Positions 9,325 to 20,053 of a DNA stretch of 64,000 bases are shown in pieces. The notes below the pieces were generated by a model, which did no database searches, was not told where the DNA came from, and saw only the letters and a program-made list of their open reading frames with translations. The translations under genes were made by a program, and so were the position numbers. This DNA comes from Tenacibaculum sp. 1_MG-2023 (GTDB lineage: Bacteria; Bacteroidota; Bacteroidia; Flavobacteriales; Flavobacteriaceae): positions 27,442 to 91,441 of the forward strand of contig NZ_JAUORH010000014.1 of NCBI RefSeq assembly GCF_030547425.1. Direction: 5' to 3'. Positions within the stretch are counted from its first letter, which is position 1. The number at the start of each line of letters is the position of its first letter.

Positions 9325-11025
9325 ATGAAAAGTACGTTGAAATTATTTAGTTTATTAGCGATCACTGGTTTATTAGTTACTTCTTGTAAGAGTAATGGAG
9401 GTGGGTCGAGTAAGTCTTCATTAACTGGTTGGAACTTTAATGATCCTAATTATGGAGGTTATTTGAAGGGAGAATACAAAGAAGGAAAAAATGTCCCACC
9501 AGGAATGGTACATATTGAAGGAGGTACTTTTACTATGGGATTGGTACAGGATGATGTTATGTTTGATTGGAATACAACTCCTCAAAAAATGCATGTTCGT
9601 ACTTTTTATATGGACGAAACAGAAGTAACCAATGCAGAGTATGGTTTGTTCATGCAGTATACCAAAGATGTATTTCCACCAGAAGATCCACAGTTTAAAA
9701 ATATTTATCCTTCAGTTTTACCAGATACACTGGTTTGGAGAAAAGGATTAGGTAATACTAATTTGTTGTCAGAGAGCTATTTAAGGCATCCTTCTTATGC
9801 AGAATATCCTGTAGTTGGAGTTAGTTGGATACAAGCTAATAAATACTGTAAATGGCGTACTAACGCTGTTAACCTAAAAATATTAATGGACAAAGGAGTT
9901 ATTAAAAATATTTTTAAGGAAGACTCAGTAAGTTTTAAAGGTGAAAATAATTTTGATACTGATACCTATTTGACAGATCCTTATGCAATTTTTGATGGAG
10001 ATTCTACAATTTATAAAAAAGGAATTCCAGTACCAAGACCAAAAGGAGAACCTAAACCTGAAAAAGGAACTTTTACAGGAAGACAAGTAACTTCTTCTGA
10101 TGGTATTTTATCTCAGAAATTTAGATTACCGACAGAGGTAGAGTGGGAATATGCAGCAAAAGCTATTTTTGAAAATCGTGAGTATAATAACATTAGAGGT
10201 AGAAAAAAGTATGCTTGGAGCGGAAAATATACTCGTGATAGAGATAAGAGAAGAAGAGGAGACCAATTAGCAAACTTTAAGCAAGGTAAAGGAGACTATA
10301 GTGGTATAGCTGGATGGAGTAGTGATGGATCAGATATTCCTAATGCAGTAAGAAGTTACCCTCCAAATGCTTTTGGATTATATGATATGTCTGGTAATGT
10401 TTCTGAATGGGTAGAAGATGTGTATAGACCAATTATCGACTCAGAAGCGAATGATTTTAATTACTTTAGAGGTAATATTTTTACAAAAAAATTAATTAAC
10501 GAAGAAGGTAAAGTTGTTATTGTAGGCGATGGAGAGGTGCAGTATGATACTTTAGAAAACGGTAGAATTGTACCTAAAGACTTACCAGGAAGTGTTAAGT
10601 ATATTCCTATTACTAAAGAAGATACTTATATGAGAAGAAACTATAATTTAGCGAACAATTCAAGTTTAGGTGATGGAGACCAAGCTTCTTCTAAGTTTTA
10701 TGGTTTAGATAAAGATCAGTTAGATCGTACTACAAGAATGTATAATTCTCCACAAAAACCTGAAGCAGAAATTGACACTTTAGGGAATGTTATTAATAAC
10801 TACAAGTATGATGACAAGAGAAGAACTACATTGATTAGTGATCAATCTAGAGTTTATAAAGGCGGTTCTTGGGCCGATAGAGAATATTGGTTAGATCCAG
10901 CACAGAGAAGATATTTTCCTGAATATATGGCAACAAACTATATAGGTTTTAGATGTGCTACAGATAAAATGGGGCCAATGGTGCTAAACAAAAGAAAAAG
11001 AGCTATACCAGATAGAGCTAGATAA
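9325..11025 (+). CDS. gldJ: Gliding motility / type IX secretion lipoprotein GldJ
   Basis: A 566-aa lipoprotein (lipobox LLVTSC, Cys21) with a formylglycine-generating-enzyme-like (FGE-sulfatase) fold: VHIEGGTFTMGL near residue 64, FRLPTEVEWEYAAKA in the middle, SGNVSEWVEDVYR, and the C-terminal KGGSWADREYW...YIGFRCA. GldJ is a structural protein of the gliding and secretion apparatus that stabilises GldK; it is not thought to be an enzyme. The adjacent murF matches the order known for flavobacteria. Confidence 0.95.
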   Translation: MKSTLKLFSLLAITGLLVTSCKSNGGGSSKSSLTGWNFNDPNYGGYLKGEYKEGKNVPPGMVHIEGGTFTMGLVQDDVMFDWNTTPQKMHVRTFYMDETEVTNAEYGLFMQYTKDVFPPEDPQFKNIYPSVLPDTLVWRKGLGNTNLLSESYLRHPSYAEYPVVGVSWIQANKYCKWRTNAVNLKILMDKGVIKNIFKEDSVSFKGENNFDTDTYLTDPYAIFDGDSTIYKKGIPVPRPKGEPKPEKGTFTGRQVTSSDGILSQKFRLPTEVEWEYAAKAIFENREYNNIRGRKKYAWSGKYTRDRDKRRRGDQLANFKQGKGDYSGIAGWSSDGSDIPNAVRSYPPNAFGLYDMSGNVSEWVEDVYRPIIDSEANDFNYFRGNIFTKKLINEEGKVVIVGDGEVQYDTLENGRIVPKDLPGSVKYIPITKEDTYMRRNYNLANNSSLGDGDQASSKFYGLDKDQLDRTTRMYNSPQKPEAEIDTLGNVINNYKYDDKRRTTLISDQSRVYKGGSWADREYWLDPAQRRYFPEYMATNYIGFRCATDKMGPMVLNKRKRAIPDRAR

Positions 11026-11045
11026 CAAAAAGTATTTTTATAGAA

Positions 11046-11077
11046 GAAAACCTCATTGAAATTCAATGAGGTTTTTT
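11046..11077 (+). terminator. Intrinsic terminator of gldJ
   Basis: Inverted repeat AACCTCATTGAA / TTCAATGAGGTT with a run of six T, 20 bases after the gldJ stop and ending 11 bases before the murF ATG. Confidence 0.85.
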
Positions 11078-11088
11078 ATTTTTACCTT

Positions 11089-12351
11089 ATGAAGATAGAA
11101 GAATTATACAGCTTATATATCACGCACGGTTTAGTAGATACAGATACTAGAAATATTAGAGAAAACACACTTTTTTTTGCTTTAAAAGGAGAGAACTTTA
11201 ACGGAAATAAGTTTGCAGAAGAAGCGATAGCTAAAGGAGCTGGTTATGCAATAGTTGATGAAGTTGAGTATAAAACATCTGATAGAATAATTTTAGTAGA
11301 TGATGTTTTAGGTGTGCTTCAAGAGCTTGCAAATTATCATAGAAACCAGTTGCAAGTACCTGTAATTGCTTTAACAGGAAGTAATGGGAAAACTACGACA
11401 AAAGAGCTAATAAATGCAGTTCTTTCAACGAAGTATAAAACAACTGCTACCATTGGAAATCTAAACAATCATATTGGTGTACCATTGACTTTATTGTCAA
11501 TGAATAAAAGCACAGAGATTGGTATTGTAGAAATGGGAGCAAATCATGCAAAAGAAATTGAGTTTTTATCAGAAATAGCAAATCCTGATTATGGATATAT
11601 AACAAACTTTGGAAGTGCACATTTGGAGGGGTTCGGTTCTTTAGAAGGAGTGGTGAAAGCTAAGTCTGAATTGTATGATTTTCTCAGATCACACAATAAA
11701 AAAGTATTTATAAACCCTAATGATGAAAAACAAGTAGCCATAACCAATGGTATGGAGGTAATTATTTTTGAAAAAAGTATAAAATTTAAAGAGGCTAACC
11801 CTTTTGTAAAACTATCATATCAAAATATAAATGTATTAAGTAGCTTAATTGGGAGTTATAATTTTAATAATATATCAGCGGCAATAACTATTGGAAATTA
11901 TTTTAATATACCCTCTGAGTTAATAAAGAAGGCAATTGAAAGGTACATTCCGTCTAATAATCGATCTCAGATAATAAATACTAACACCAATAAGATTATT
12001 CTAGATGCTTATAATGCTAATCCTACAAGTATGAAGGCAGTTTTAGAAAGTTTTAGTAAGTTAAAAGCTAACCATAAAACAGTAATTTTAGGTGACATGT
12101 TTGAGCTTGGAAAATATAGCTCAAAAGAGCATCAAAATATAGTTGAAGAAGTAGAAAAAAACAATTTTGACGTTGTTTTTTTGATAGGGGAAAATTTCTA
12201 TAATACTATTTCTAGAACTAATAAAATAATGAAGTTTAAATCTTTTAAAGATTTAGAAAAGTATTTACAAAATAATTCAATAACAGATAGTACCCTTTTA
12301 GTGAAAGGGTCGAGGGGAATGGCTCTTGAAAGAGTTGTAGAACTTTGTTAA
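11089..12351 (+). CDS. murF: UDP-MurNAc-tripeptide:D-Ala-D-Ala ligase
   Basis: Cytoplasmic peptidoglycan ligase that adds the D-Ala-D-Ala dipeptide. The Mur-ligase ATP loop TGSNGKTTTKE, the GNLNNHIGVPLTLL segment and the C-terminal LDAYNANPTSM and LGDMFELG motifs are all seen. The start is ATG 11089 (MKIEELY, 420 aa): the frame is open back to a TTG at 11056, but that lies inside the gldJ terminator hairpin and is not credible. The gene overlaps the convergent kinase gene by four bases. Confidence 0.95.
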   Translation: MKIEELYSLYITHGLVDTDTRNIRENTLFFALKGENFNGNKFAEEAIAKGAGYAIVDEVEYKTSDRIILVDDVLGVLQELANYHRNQLQVPVIALTGSNGKTTTKELINAVLSTKYKTTATIGNLNNHIGVPLTLLSMNKSTEIGIVEMGANHAKEIEFLSEIANPDYGYITNFGSAHLEGFGSLEGVVKAKSELYDFLRSHNKKVFINPNDEKQVAITNGMEVIIFEKSIKFKEANPFVKLSYQNINVLSSLIGSYNFNNISAAITIGNYFNIPSELIKKAIERYIPSNNRSQIINTNTNKIILDAYNANPTSMKAVLESFSKLKANHKTVILGDMFELGKYSSKEHQNIVEEVEKNNFDVVFLIGENFYNTISRTNKIMKFKSFKDLEKYLQNNSITDSTLLVKGSRGMALERVVELC

Positions 12352-13199
12352 AATGAATTGTTTCTATGAAAGTCAACCAAATTATCAATAGGACGTTGAA
12401 TTACATCAGTAACAGGTAATTTATTTTTTGATGCAATTTTTTCTAATATGTCTTTAAAGTAATAAGCTATAGATCCAATAAAATAGATTGGGGTTTGACT
12501 ATCTTTTTCAAAAGGAAGAATACGATACTTGAAAAACTCTTGAATCCCTTTTTTAATCATTTTTCTAACATACTTTTCATCTTTATGATCAAGCATAAAT
12601 TTTGCAAATGAAGCTAAATACATATTTGGGTAAGGTTCCCTGTACAAGTTCATTTTTACGACATCTATATCAAGGTCGAAAGATGTTTTGAATGCTGAAG
12701 CTATTCTTTTTGGCATTTTTTTGTAGTAAAAATCACGTAATAATTGTTTGCCAAAATAATTTCCGCTAGCTTCATCCATAACAGTATAACCTAATGATGG
12801 GGCTGTTGTAGTTATGTTTTTGCCATCATAATAACAACTGTTAGATCCTGTTCCTAAAATACAGACAATTCCAGGTTTATTACCAGTACTAGCATAGACA
12901 GCAGCTAAAGTGTCTTCAGAAACAAACACTGTAGCTTTTTTGAAGACAGATTCCAGAACATTTCTCAAGTTTTCAGCAGCTTCTGTACTGCCACAACCTG
13001 CACCATAAAAATGAACTTGTAGCGTATCGTTTTGTACTTCCAATAAAGTATTAACATTATTGACAGTACTTAACATTTGTTGTTTGGTTAAAACCGAAGG
13101 ATTTAAGCCTAGAGTAGTAGTTCTAAAAACTTCTTTCTTAGTATCGTCAAGAGCAATCCAATCGGCTTTTGTAGAGCCTCCATCGGCAATTAAAATCAT
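12348..13199 (-). CDS. N-acetylglucosamine kinase-like protein (BadF/BadG family)
   Basis: A 283-aa ASKHA-fold ATPase. The phosphate-1 loop ADGGSTKADWI is at residues 5-15, GILCTGSNS-like CILGTGSNSCYYDG near 135-148 is the phosphate-2 region, and VMDEASGNYFGKQLLRDFYY is typical of Bacteroidetes proteins annotated as N-acetylglucosamine kinases. It likely phosphorylates an amino sugar from cell-wall turnover, which fits the neighbouring murF, but the substrate is not provable from sequence. Confidence 0.8.
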   Translation of the reverse strand: MILIADGGSTKADWIALDDTKKEVFRTTTLGLNPSVLTKQQMLSTVNNVNTLLEVQNDTLQVHFYGAGCGSTEAAENLRNVLESVFKKATVFVSEDTLAAVYASTGNKPGIVCILGTGSNSCYYDGKNITTTAPSLGYTVMDEASGNYFGKQLLRDFYYKKMPKRIASAFKTSFDLDIDVVKMNLYREPYPNMYLASFAKFMLDHKDEKYVRKMIKKGIQEFFKYRILPFEKDSQTPIYFIGSIAYYFKDILEKIASKNKLPVTDVIQRPIDNLVDFHRNNSF

Positions 13200-13276
13200 T
13201 TCATGTATTTTTTAACAAGCTAAATATAGGATTAAATGATAAAAAAGTAGATAACAAAGTAATTGTATGATGAAAA

Positions 13277-13792
13277 CTAAATCTTCTTCATTTGCTGTTT
13301 CATCATCTGCATCTGCTCTTTAAGCATTCCGTGTTTGTCTAGTTTTTTAGCTTCAGCCATTAAGTTGGTAGCTTCTCTTTTTCTGCGTTTTGTCATGGCT
13401 ATTCCAGCTAATTGTAATTTAGCCATAGCTAAATCATGATCCATAGCTAAACCTAATTTAACCGCTTTTTTTAAGTACTTTTCAGCTTGAGTTATGTTGG
13501 TTTGAGATAGCATAATTCCATGTAGGTAATTATAATACCCTTCTTGCTTTTTAGTTAATGAAGTAGAAGGATTCTTTATGTACCCTAACCATTTTTGAGC
13601 TCCAGGGAAATTCTGTTTACGTAGTTGTAAAAAAGCTAAAAGAATAAACTCATTTTTAAAGTAAAATAAAATGAATAGTCCAGCAAGCAAAAGTATTGAT
13701 ATGCCGTTCATAATGTGTCCTTGTATAAACTCATATACAGACCATGCAGTTATTAATGCAGCTAAAACTAATTTTATATTTTTATTGAACAT
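13277..13792 (-). CDS. Membrane protein with two N-terminal helices and a TPR-like tail
   Basis: A 171-aa protein with two membrane segments (about residues 7-25 and 29-50), then a soluble helical part in which AQKWLGYIKNP... and AEKYLKKAVKLGLAMDHDLA resemble tetratricopeptide repeats, ending in a Met/Gln/Lys-rich tail. Related hypothetical proteins occur in flavobacteria. It may be a scaffold near the membrane; no enzymatic motif is seen. It lies just downstream of ccsBA on the same strand. Confidence 0.7.
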   Translation of the reverse strand: MFNKNIKLVLAALITAWSVYEFIQGHIMNGISILLLAGLFILFYFKNEFILLAFLQLRKQNFPGAQKWLGYIKNPSTSLTKKQEGYYNYLHGIMLSQTNITQAEKYLKKAVKLGLAMDHDLAMAKLQLAGIAMTKRRKREATNLMAEAKKLDKHGMLKEQMQMMKQQMKKI

Positions 13793-13852
13793 AGTTGTCT
13801 TTTCTTTTCGTCGGTTTGCAAAAATACATTTTTTAACAGAAAAAGTAGTAAC

Positions 13853-16800
13853 TTATTTTTTGTAATACTTTTTGTTTTTTATCCACGCAAGAGTTCCTAA
13901 AACAACAACAAAAGCTAAAGAATAATAAACTGAAGCAGGCGTAATTACTTTATCTCCACTAGCATAAGAGTGTAATCCAGATAAGTAGAAATTTACCCCC
14001 ATATAAGTCATCATAATTGATGAAATAGCTAAGATAGATACTAAATTAAATGTGTATCTTCCTCGTAAACCTGGTATTAATCGCATGTGTAATACAAAAG
14101 AGTATATCATTATAGAGACTAAAGCCCAGGTTTCTTTAGGATCCCAGCCCCAATAACGTCCCCAGCTTTCATTTGCCCACATTCCTCCTAAGAAGTTACC
14201 AACAGTAAACATTACCAAACCAACAGTTAATGCCATTTCGTTTATAATAGTTAATTCTTTAATGTGTAAATCCATTTTCTTTTTGTTCTTTTTGTTGGTA
14301 AAAACGATTAAAAACAAAGCAAATATTCCGAGAATCATACCTAAAAAGAAAGGTCCGTAAGCAGCAACAATTATAGAAACGTGTACATATAACCACCAAG
14401 AGTTTAACACTGGTTGTAAGTTGGCAATTTCAGGGTCTAACCAGTTTTGGTGAGCAAACATTAGAATTATCGAAACTAAAAATGTTGTAGCAGCAATAGT
14501 TAAAGAAGATTTTTTTCCTAGGATTAACCCAAATAACATAGTTGCTAAACCTACAAAAATAATGGACTCATAAGCATTACTCCAAGGAGCGTTGCCGCTA
14601 ATATACCAACGAGCAGTTAATCCTAATACATGAAAAACAAATAAGAAAATAACAACACCTATTAATGCTTTCACAAGGTAATTAACCCATGGTTTGTTAT
14701 TGAAAATTTGTAAGAAAACAAACACAATTAAAAGTAAACTAACGTATCCGTAATATTTAGAAAGTTTTACAAAAATATTTAGCTTATTGTAAGCTATTTC
14801 TAAATCGATTTTGTTTTTAGAAGGAATGACTTCTGAACCAAATTTTTGTTGGAATTTCTTAATTCCATTTAAAACCTTATTGGTTTCAGTATAATCTCCC
14901 GATTTTTTTGATACTTGTAGCAACTGTAAATACACGGGTAATGACTGACGAACAAAAACAGAGTCTGTTCCTTTAAAGTTCGCTTGTAGTGTTTCTGGTT
15001 GTGAAACCCATTTGTTGTTTTCGTCGTTAGGAACTGGGTAAATACGTAATATACCACCTCCTAAAGCTTGCGATAATAACCAAACTCTTCTTTCAATCTT
15101 AATAGCATCTTGTTCAAATTTATTTTGAATTCTTTTCTTTTCAGCTTCAACAACAAGTTTACTAATTTTTGAAGAGCCATCAGGATTGTAAAAATCAATA
15201 AAACGAGCATATTCAGTATCTTCAGAAAGTCCTAAAATTTCTCTAATTTGTGTGTTTCCTTTTTCAAGATATACAAAGGGAACGTTTAACCAAAGCATCG
15301 GACTTTCTGTAATTGAAAGTAAAATCTGACTAGGATCCATGTCTTTAAATTTATCTACATGGGCTACTTTTCTAACTAATTCTGAAGCAAAGGTGTGGGC
15401 GGGCTTCATACGTCCACCAGCATCTTGAATAACTAAAGAACTAAATAAATCAGCATGTTCATTATCTACTTTATTTGCGATTAAAATAGAATCAATTTGA
15501 GCTTCAGAAACTTGTTTTGGTTCATGTTGTTTATGTTGCGTATAACTAGCTAAAGAAATAAATAAAGCAATTACAGATAGCTTGGTTTTCTTGTTTCGTA
15601 TTTTAACTAATGATTGTTTTAAGTCGTAAAAACGAGTGTTTTTAACAAACAAAGAAGCTGTTAAACCAAAGAACAATAAGAAATAACCAATGTAAGTAAC
15701 CCAAGTACCCCAAAAATCGTGATTTACAGATAAATGTGTCTGTTCGTGTTCACCGTCAATTTTATAACTTGACTGGAAAAATTTATATCCTCTGTAATCT
15801 AATATATGATTCATAAATATTCTATAATCGAACGTTTCGTTAGGAGCAATTACAGTAACTTCACTAGCATAAGCTGCGGCACTTTCTGATCCTGGGTATT
15901 TTTCTAATTGAAAATCATTTAATTTTACGCTAAAAGGAGTTTGTAACAATTTAGATCCATACCAGGCTCTAAAATTTAAGTTTCCAATACTAAATTGTTG
16001 TTGGTTGTCTACATTAAACTTGCCTCCATAAAACTCAACGCGTTCAGTTTCTCCATTTGTAGTTATATCAAAAATTACAGTATCGTATTTTTGATCATCT
16101 TTTTTCCCTCTAACTGTTCTAATCTCTCCTTTTTCAGGTGTTTTAGGAACTACAAACTGTAATCCATTTATGTTATGAAGCGTTAATAGTTGAAAGTGTT
16201 GTGCACTATCTTTAACTATTAAACCTTTTTTTTGGTCAGCCATTCTAAACCAATCTCCATCATTCTTAGAAATCATTTTTAAGCTACCATCTTCATAAAA
16301 GAAGTTAATTGAAGCAGCTTCCTTATTAGGAGCTTCAAAGCCTATTAAAATGTTATGAATATTCTCTATAGTTCCTTTTTTAATGTAGTGTTCATGCCTG
16401 CTTCCATCAGAACTTTCTACAAAGAATAGATGTTCTGTCCCGTTTTCGTCTAAAACCATTTTTGTTTCAGACCAAGGAATATAGTCTACTAAATTAAAAG
16501 TAACCTTATGGTTTTTTCCTGTTTTTTCAGGTTGAAAGTTTTCTTCAAAATTTGCAGAGTTTTTACCCCAAGCAGATAAAAGTAATTTGTTTGCAGTAGT
16601 TTTTTGAAATTCACCATTATCAATAATAACATTTAAATAGGTATGCTCAGAGTAGAATTGATTGGTTGTTTCTCCTTCATCAATAACCATTAGGCCTTCA
16701 TAACTTATATAACGAGTAATACCAGCACCTATTAAGATTAATAGAAAAGATATGTGAAATAATAAAACAGACCATTTTTCCTTTCTATATAATCGGTATT

Positions 16801-16999
16801 TAAAAATATTACCAAAAAAGTTGATAATAAAGAATACCATAATTAATTCAAACCACCAAGTGTTGTACACTAATGCTTTAGAGGTTTGGGTTCCGTAATC
16901 GTTTTCAATAAAAGTGGAAATTCCCATGGCAATGGCAAAAACAAAAAATAATACAGCCATTAAACGGGTAGAGTAGAGGATATCTAAGATTTTTTTCAT
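13853..16999 (-). CDS. ccsBA: Fused cytochrome c biogenesis protein CcsBA (ResB-ResC)
   Basis: A 1048-aa integral membrane haem exporter and cytochrome c haem lyase (system II). The N-terminal ResB/CcsB half has membrane helices at about 13-30, 50-70 and 77-95 and a large periplasmic part; further helices occur near residue 425. The C-terminal CcsA half has several helices and the haem-binding WWD signature WGRYWGWDPKETWALVS at about residues 945-962. Fusion of the two halves into one chain is usual in Bacteroidetes. It lies 106 bp downstream of psd and could be in the same minus-strand transcript. Confidence 0.93.
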   Translation of the reverse strand: MKKILDILYSTRLMAVLFFVFAIAMGISTFIENDYGTQTSKALVYNTWWFELIMVFFIINFFGNIFKYRLYRKEKWSVLLFHISFLLILIGAGITRYISYEGLMVIDEGETTNQFYSEHTYLNVIIDNGEFQKTTANKLLLSAWGKNSANFEENFQPEKTGKNHKVTFNLVDYIPWSETKMVLDENGTEHLFFVESSDGSRHEHYIKKGTIENIHNILIGFEAPNKEAASINFFYEDGSLKMISKNDGDWFRMADQKKGLIVKDSAQHFQLLTLHNINGLQFVVPKTPEKGEIRTVRGKKDDQKYDTVIFDITTNGETERVEFYGGKFNVDNQQQFSIGNLNFRAWYGSKLLQTPFSVKLNDFQLEKYPGSESAAAYASEVTVIAPNETFDYRIFMNHILDYRGYKFFQSSYKIDGEHEQTHLSVNHDFWGTWVTYIGYFLLFFGLTASLFVKNTRFYDLKQSLVKIRNKKTKLSVIALFISLASYTQHKQHEPKQVSEAQIDSILIANKVDNEHADLFSSLVIQDAGGRMKPAHTFASELVRKVAHVDKFKDMDPSQILLSITESPMLWLNVPFVYLEKGNTQIREILGLSEDTEYARFIDFYNPDGSSKISKLVVEAEKKRIQNKFEQDAIKIERRVWLLSQALGGGILRIYPVPNDENNKWVSQPETLQANFKGTDSVFVRQSLPVYLQLLQVSKKSGDYTETNKVLNGIKKFQQKFGSEVIPSKNKIDLEIAYNKLNIFVKLSKYYGYVSLLLIVFVFLQIFNNKPWVNYLVKALIGVVIFLFVFHVLGLTARWYISGNAPWSNAYESIIFVGLATMLFGLILGKKSSLTIAATTFLVSIILMFAHQNWLDPEIANLQPVLNSWWLYVHVSIIVAAYGPFFLGMILGIFALFLIVFTNKKNKKKMDLHIKELTIINEMALTVGLVMFTVGNFLGGMWANESWGRYWGWDPKETWALVSIMIYSFVLHMRLIPGLRGRYTFNLVSILAISSIMMTYMGVNFYLSGLHSYASGDKVITPASVYYSLAFVVVLGTLAWIKNKKYYKK

Positions 17000-17105
17000 C
17001 AGTAAATCTGCTAAGTATAAAACGACGCAAATTTACGGATTAAAGCTTTAATCACCTTATGAAATCAATCTATTTTTAAAAGGTAAAATGTTAAATTTAT
17101 GAGGG

Positions 17106-17984
17106 TTAATTTCCAATTCGCTCCCCCATTTTAACAAAGGTTTCCATTTTGTTTTTGGTGTTGGTTAAAACATCTTCATCAATAATTATTTTAGAACTAT
17201 TAACTAACAATACAATAGTTGAACCACCAAAAGCAAAATATCCCATTTCATCGCCTTTTTTTACTTCGGAATTAGGTTGGTAAGTCTCAATAATGCTTCC
17301 AACCATGGTAGCACCAACGGGGGCGATGATAACATCTCCTTTGTTTTGTGTAGTTAAAGTGCAGTACTCTCTTTTATTTTCACAGAATACTCTAGTGAAG
17401 TTAGCAGCCAAAGCGTGTGGAGAAACGGAGAAATAGCGTCCTTTAATTTTTGTTACTTCGGAAGGAATTCCGTCATAAGGAAAATGATACCTGTGATAAT
17501 CGTTAGGGGCTAATCGAAGTATAATTAAAGAATCGTCTTTGTGTTTTGTAGCTAGCTCTTTATTGCCTAGAAATTCCTCTAAGGTGAATTTTCTTCCTTT
17601 AATAAAGAAGTTATGAATATCAGAAATGTTTTTAAATGCTAACATTTTTCCGTCTCCAGGAGAAACGAAGCCTTCCTCAATAGGACGAGCACCAAGTTTT
17701 AATTTTCGATAAAAAAAATCATTAAAGGAAACATAGTCTTCAGATGACCTTTCGGCTTCGCTCATGTCGATTTGAAGTTCTCTAACAAAACTGTTTATTT
17801 TGTTAATAGAATTGGGTTTGTTCATGAGCTTACCATACCACGATGACAAAAATTTACGTTTAACTAATGGTAATAAAGCCATTTTTCCAAACGGATTATT
17901 GTAAAGCAATTTTAAATACCCTTCTCCAGGAGGGGTTTCGGTAATTATTTTACCTGTTTTTCTATCAATGAATTTTATTTTCAT
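17106..17984 (-). CDS. psd: Phosphatidylserine decarboxylase
   Basis: Makes phosphatidylethanolamine from phosphatidylserine. The 292-aa proenzyme carries the FGGSTIVLL segment (about residues 246-254), where self-cleavage at the GST site creates the pyruvoyl group, along with SPGDGKML and the RLAPNDYHRYHFP motif. Length and motifs fit the longer, bacterial psd subfamily. The start codon is five bases after the methylmalonyl-CoA mutase stop, so they are co-transcribed. Confidence 0.93.
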   Translation of the reverse strand: MKIKFIDRKTGKIITETPPGEGYLKLLYNNPFGKMALLPLVKRKFLSSWYGKLMNKPNSINKINSFVRELQIDMSEAERSSEDYVSFNDFFYRKLKLGARPIEEGFVSPGDGKMLAFKNISDIHNFFIKGRKFTLEEFLGNKELATKHKDDSLIILRLAPNDYHRYHFPYDGIPSEVTKIKGRYFSVSPHALAANFTRVFCENKREYCTLTTQNKGDVIIAPVGATMVGSIIETYQPNSEVKKGDEMGYFAFGGSTIVLLVNSSKIIIDEDVLTNTKNKMETFVKMGERIGN

Positions 17985-17989
17985 AACCG

Positions 17990-20053
17990 TTATTCTTCGG
18001 TGCTATCAATTAAAATAGTTAACATGTCAATGGCTGCTTGTGCAATTTTAGTTCCAGGGCCGAAAACACCTACAGCACCAGCATCAAATAAAAATTGATA
18101 ATCTTGTGCTGGAATCACACCGCCAACAATAACCATAATATCTTCACGCCCATATTTTTTTAGTTCAGCAATAACTTGTGGAACTAATGTTTTATGTCCT
18201 GCAGCTAGTGATGAGATACCTAATATATGTACATCATTTTCTATAGCTTGTTTGGTAGCTTCTTGTGGTGTTTGGAATAAAGGACCAATATCTACATCAA
18301 AACCTAAGTCAGCATAACCTGTTGCTACTACTTTAGCACCACGATCGTGACCATCTTGTCCTAATTTTGCAATCATAATACGAGGACGACGACCTTCTAA
18401 TTCCGCAAACTTATCTGCTAATTCAGTAGCTTTTTTAAATAATTCGTCATCTTTTATTTCTTTACTATACACGCCTGATATGGTTTTATGCACTGCTTTA
18501 TGACGCCCAAAAATAGTTTCAAGAGCATCTGAAATTTCACCTAATGTAGCTCTGTTTCTTGCAGCTTTTACAGCTAAATCTAATAAGTTTCCTTCGCCTG
18601 TTTTTGCAGATTTTGTTAAATCATGTAAAGCTTTGTCAACTTCTGTTTGATTTCTGTTTGATTTTAAGTTGTTCAGTCTGTCAATTTGAGATTGACGTAC
18701 TGCTTCATTATCAACTTCTAAAATATGTAAAGGGTCTTCTTGTTTTAATTGATATTTATTAACACCAACAATTACATCTTGACTACTGTCGATTTTGGCT
18801 TGTTTTATGGCAGCAGCTTCTTCAATACGCATTTTAGGAATTCCTTTTTCAATGGCTTTGGTCATTCCGCCTAATTCTTCAACTTCTTGAATTAACCCCC
18901 ATGCTTTATTGGCAATTTCTTCAGTAAGTTTTTCTACATGATAACTACCCGCCCATGGGTCTACAGTTTTTGTAATATGGGTTTCTTGTTGTAGGTATAT
19001 TTGTGTGTTACGAGCAATACGTGCTGAAAAATCAGTTGGTAAGGCAATTGCTTCATCTAAAGCGTTGGTGTGTAAACTTTGTGTTCCTCCAAAAGCAGCA
19101 GCCATTGCTTCAATAGCAGTGCGAGCTACATTGTTAAAAGGGTCTTGTTCCGTTAAACTCCACCCACTGGTTTGACAGTGAGTTCTTAATGCTAACGATT
19201 TTGGGTTTTTCGGATTGAATTGCTTTACGAGTTTTGCCCAAAGCATTCTTCCTGCTCGCATTTTGGCAACTTCCATAAAATGATTCATACCAATTGCCCA
19301 GAAAAAAGATAAACGAGGAGCAAAAGTGTCAATATCCATTCCTGCTTCGAGTCCTTTTTTGATGTATTCTAATCCGTCAGCTAACGTATAGGCTAATTCA
19401 ATTTCTGCAGTAGCACCAGCTTCTTGCATATGGTATCCTGAAATAGAGATTGAATTAAACCTTGGCATATTTTCAGAAGTATATCTAAAAATATCAGCAA
19501 TAATTTTCATTGATGGAGTAGGTGGGTAAATGTAAGTGTTACGCACCATAAACTCTTTTAAAATATCGTTTTGAATTGTTCCTGATAATAGTTCAGGAGC
19601 TACACCTTGTTCTTCAGCTGCTACAATATAAAATGCCAAAATAGGTAACACAGCTCCGTTCATTGTCATGGAAACGGACATTTTATCTAATGGTATCTGG
19701 TCGAACAAAACCTTCATGTCTTCTACAGAATCTATAGCAACACCTGCTTTTCCAACATCACCTTGTACACGCTCATGGTCTGAATCGTAACCACGGTGTG
19801 TCGCTAAATCGAAAGCAACTGATAATCCTTTTTGACCAGCAGCTAAATTTCTACGGTAAAAGGCATTACTTTCTTCAGCAGTGGAAAAACCTGCATATTG
19901 ACGAATTGTCCAAGGTCTACGAACATACATGGTAGAATACGGCCCACGTAAGTTTGGAGCGATACCAGCAACAAAATCTTCGTGTTTAAAGCTATTGTTT
20001 TGTTGTTCTAGGGTTTTATCTATTTGTATGTTTGATATATCTTTTCTACTCAT
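17990..20053 (-). CDS. mutB: Methylmalonyl-CoA mutase large (catalytic) subunit
   Basis: Adenosylcobalamin-dependent isomerase, succinyl-CoA to (R)-methylmalonyl-CoA (687 aa). The TIM-barrel substrate domain starts with [32 protein letters not shown] and contains GYHMQEAGA and the [13 protein letters not shown] segment. The C-terminal B12 domain has the [21 protein letters not shown] signature (base-off/His-on) near residue 570. Its reading frame overlaps the mutA stop by eight bases. The MeaB chaperone gene is not in this window. Confidence 0.96.
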   Translation of the reverse strand: MSRKDISNIQIDKTLEQQNNSFKHEDFVAGIAPNLRGPYSTMYVRRPWTIRQYAGFSTAEESNAFYRRNLAAGQKGLSVAFDLATHRGYDSDHERVQGDVGKAGVAIDSVEDMKVLFDQIPLDKMSVSMTMNGAVLPILAFYIVAAEEQGVAPELLSGTIQNDILKEFMVRNTYIYPPTPSMKIIADIFRYTSENMPRFNSISISGYHMQEAGATAEIELAYTLADGLEYIKKGLEAGMDIDTFAPRLSFFWAIGMNHFMEVAKMRAGRMLWAKLVKQFNPKNPKSLALRTHCQTSGWSLTEQDPFNNVARTAIEAMAAAFGGTQSLHTNALDEAIALPTDFSARIARNTQIYLQQETHITKTVDPWAGSYHVEKLTEEIANKAWGLIQEVEELGGMTKAIEKGIPKMRIEEAAAIKQAKIDSSQDVIVGVNKYQLKQEDPLHILEVDNEAVRQSQIDRLNNLKSNRNQTEVDKALHDLTKSAKTGEGNLLDLAVKAARNRATLGEISDALETIFGRHKAVHKTISGVYSKEIKDDELFKKATELADKFAELEGRRPRIMIAKLGQDGHDRGAKVVATGYADLGFDVDIGPLFQTPQEATKQAIENDVHILGISSLAAGHKTLVPQVIAELKKYGREDIMVIVGGVIPAQDYQFLFDAGAVGVFGPGTKIAQAAIDMLTILIDSTEE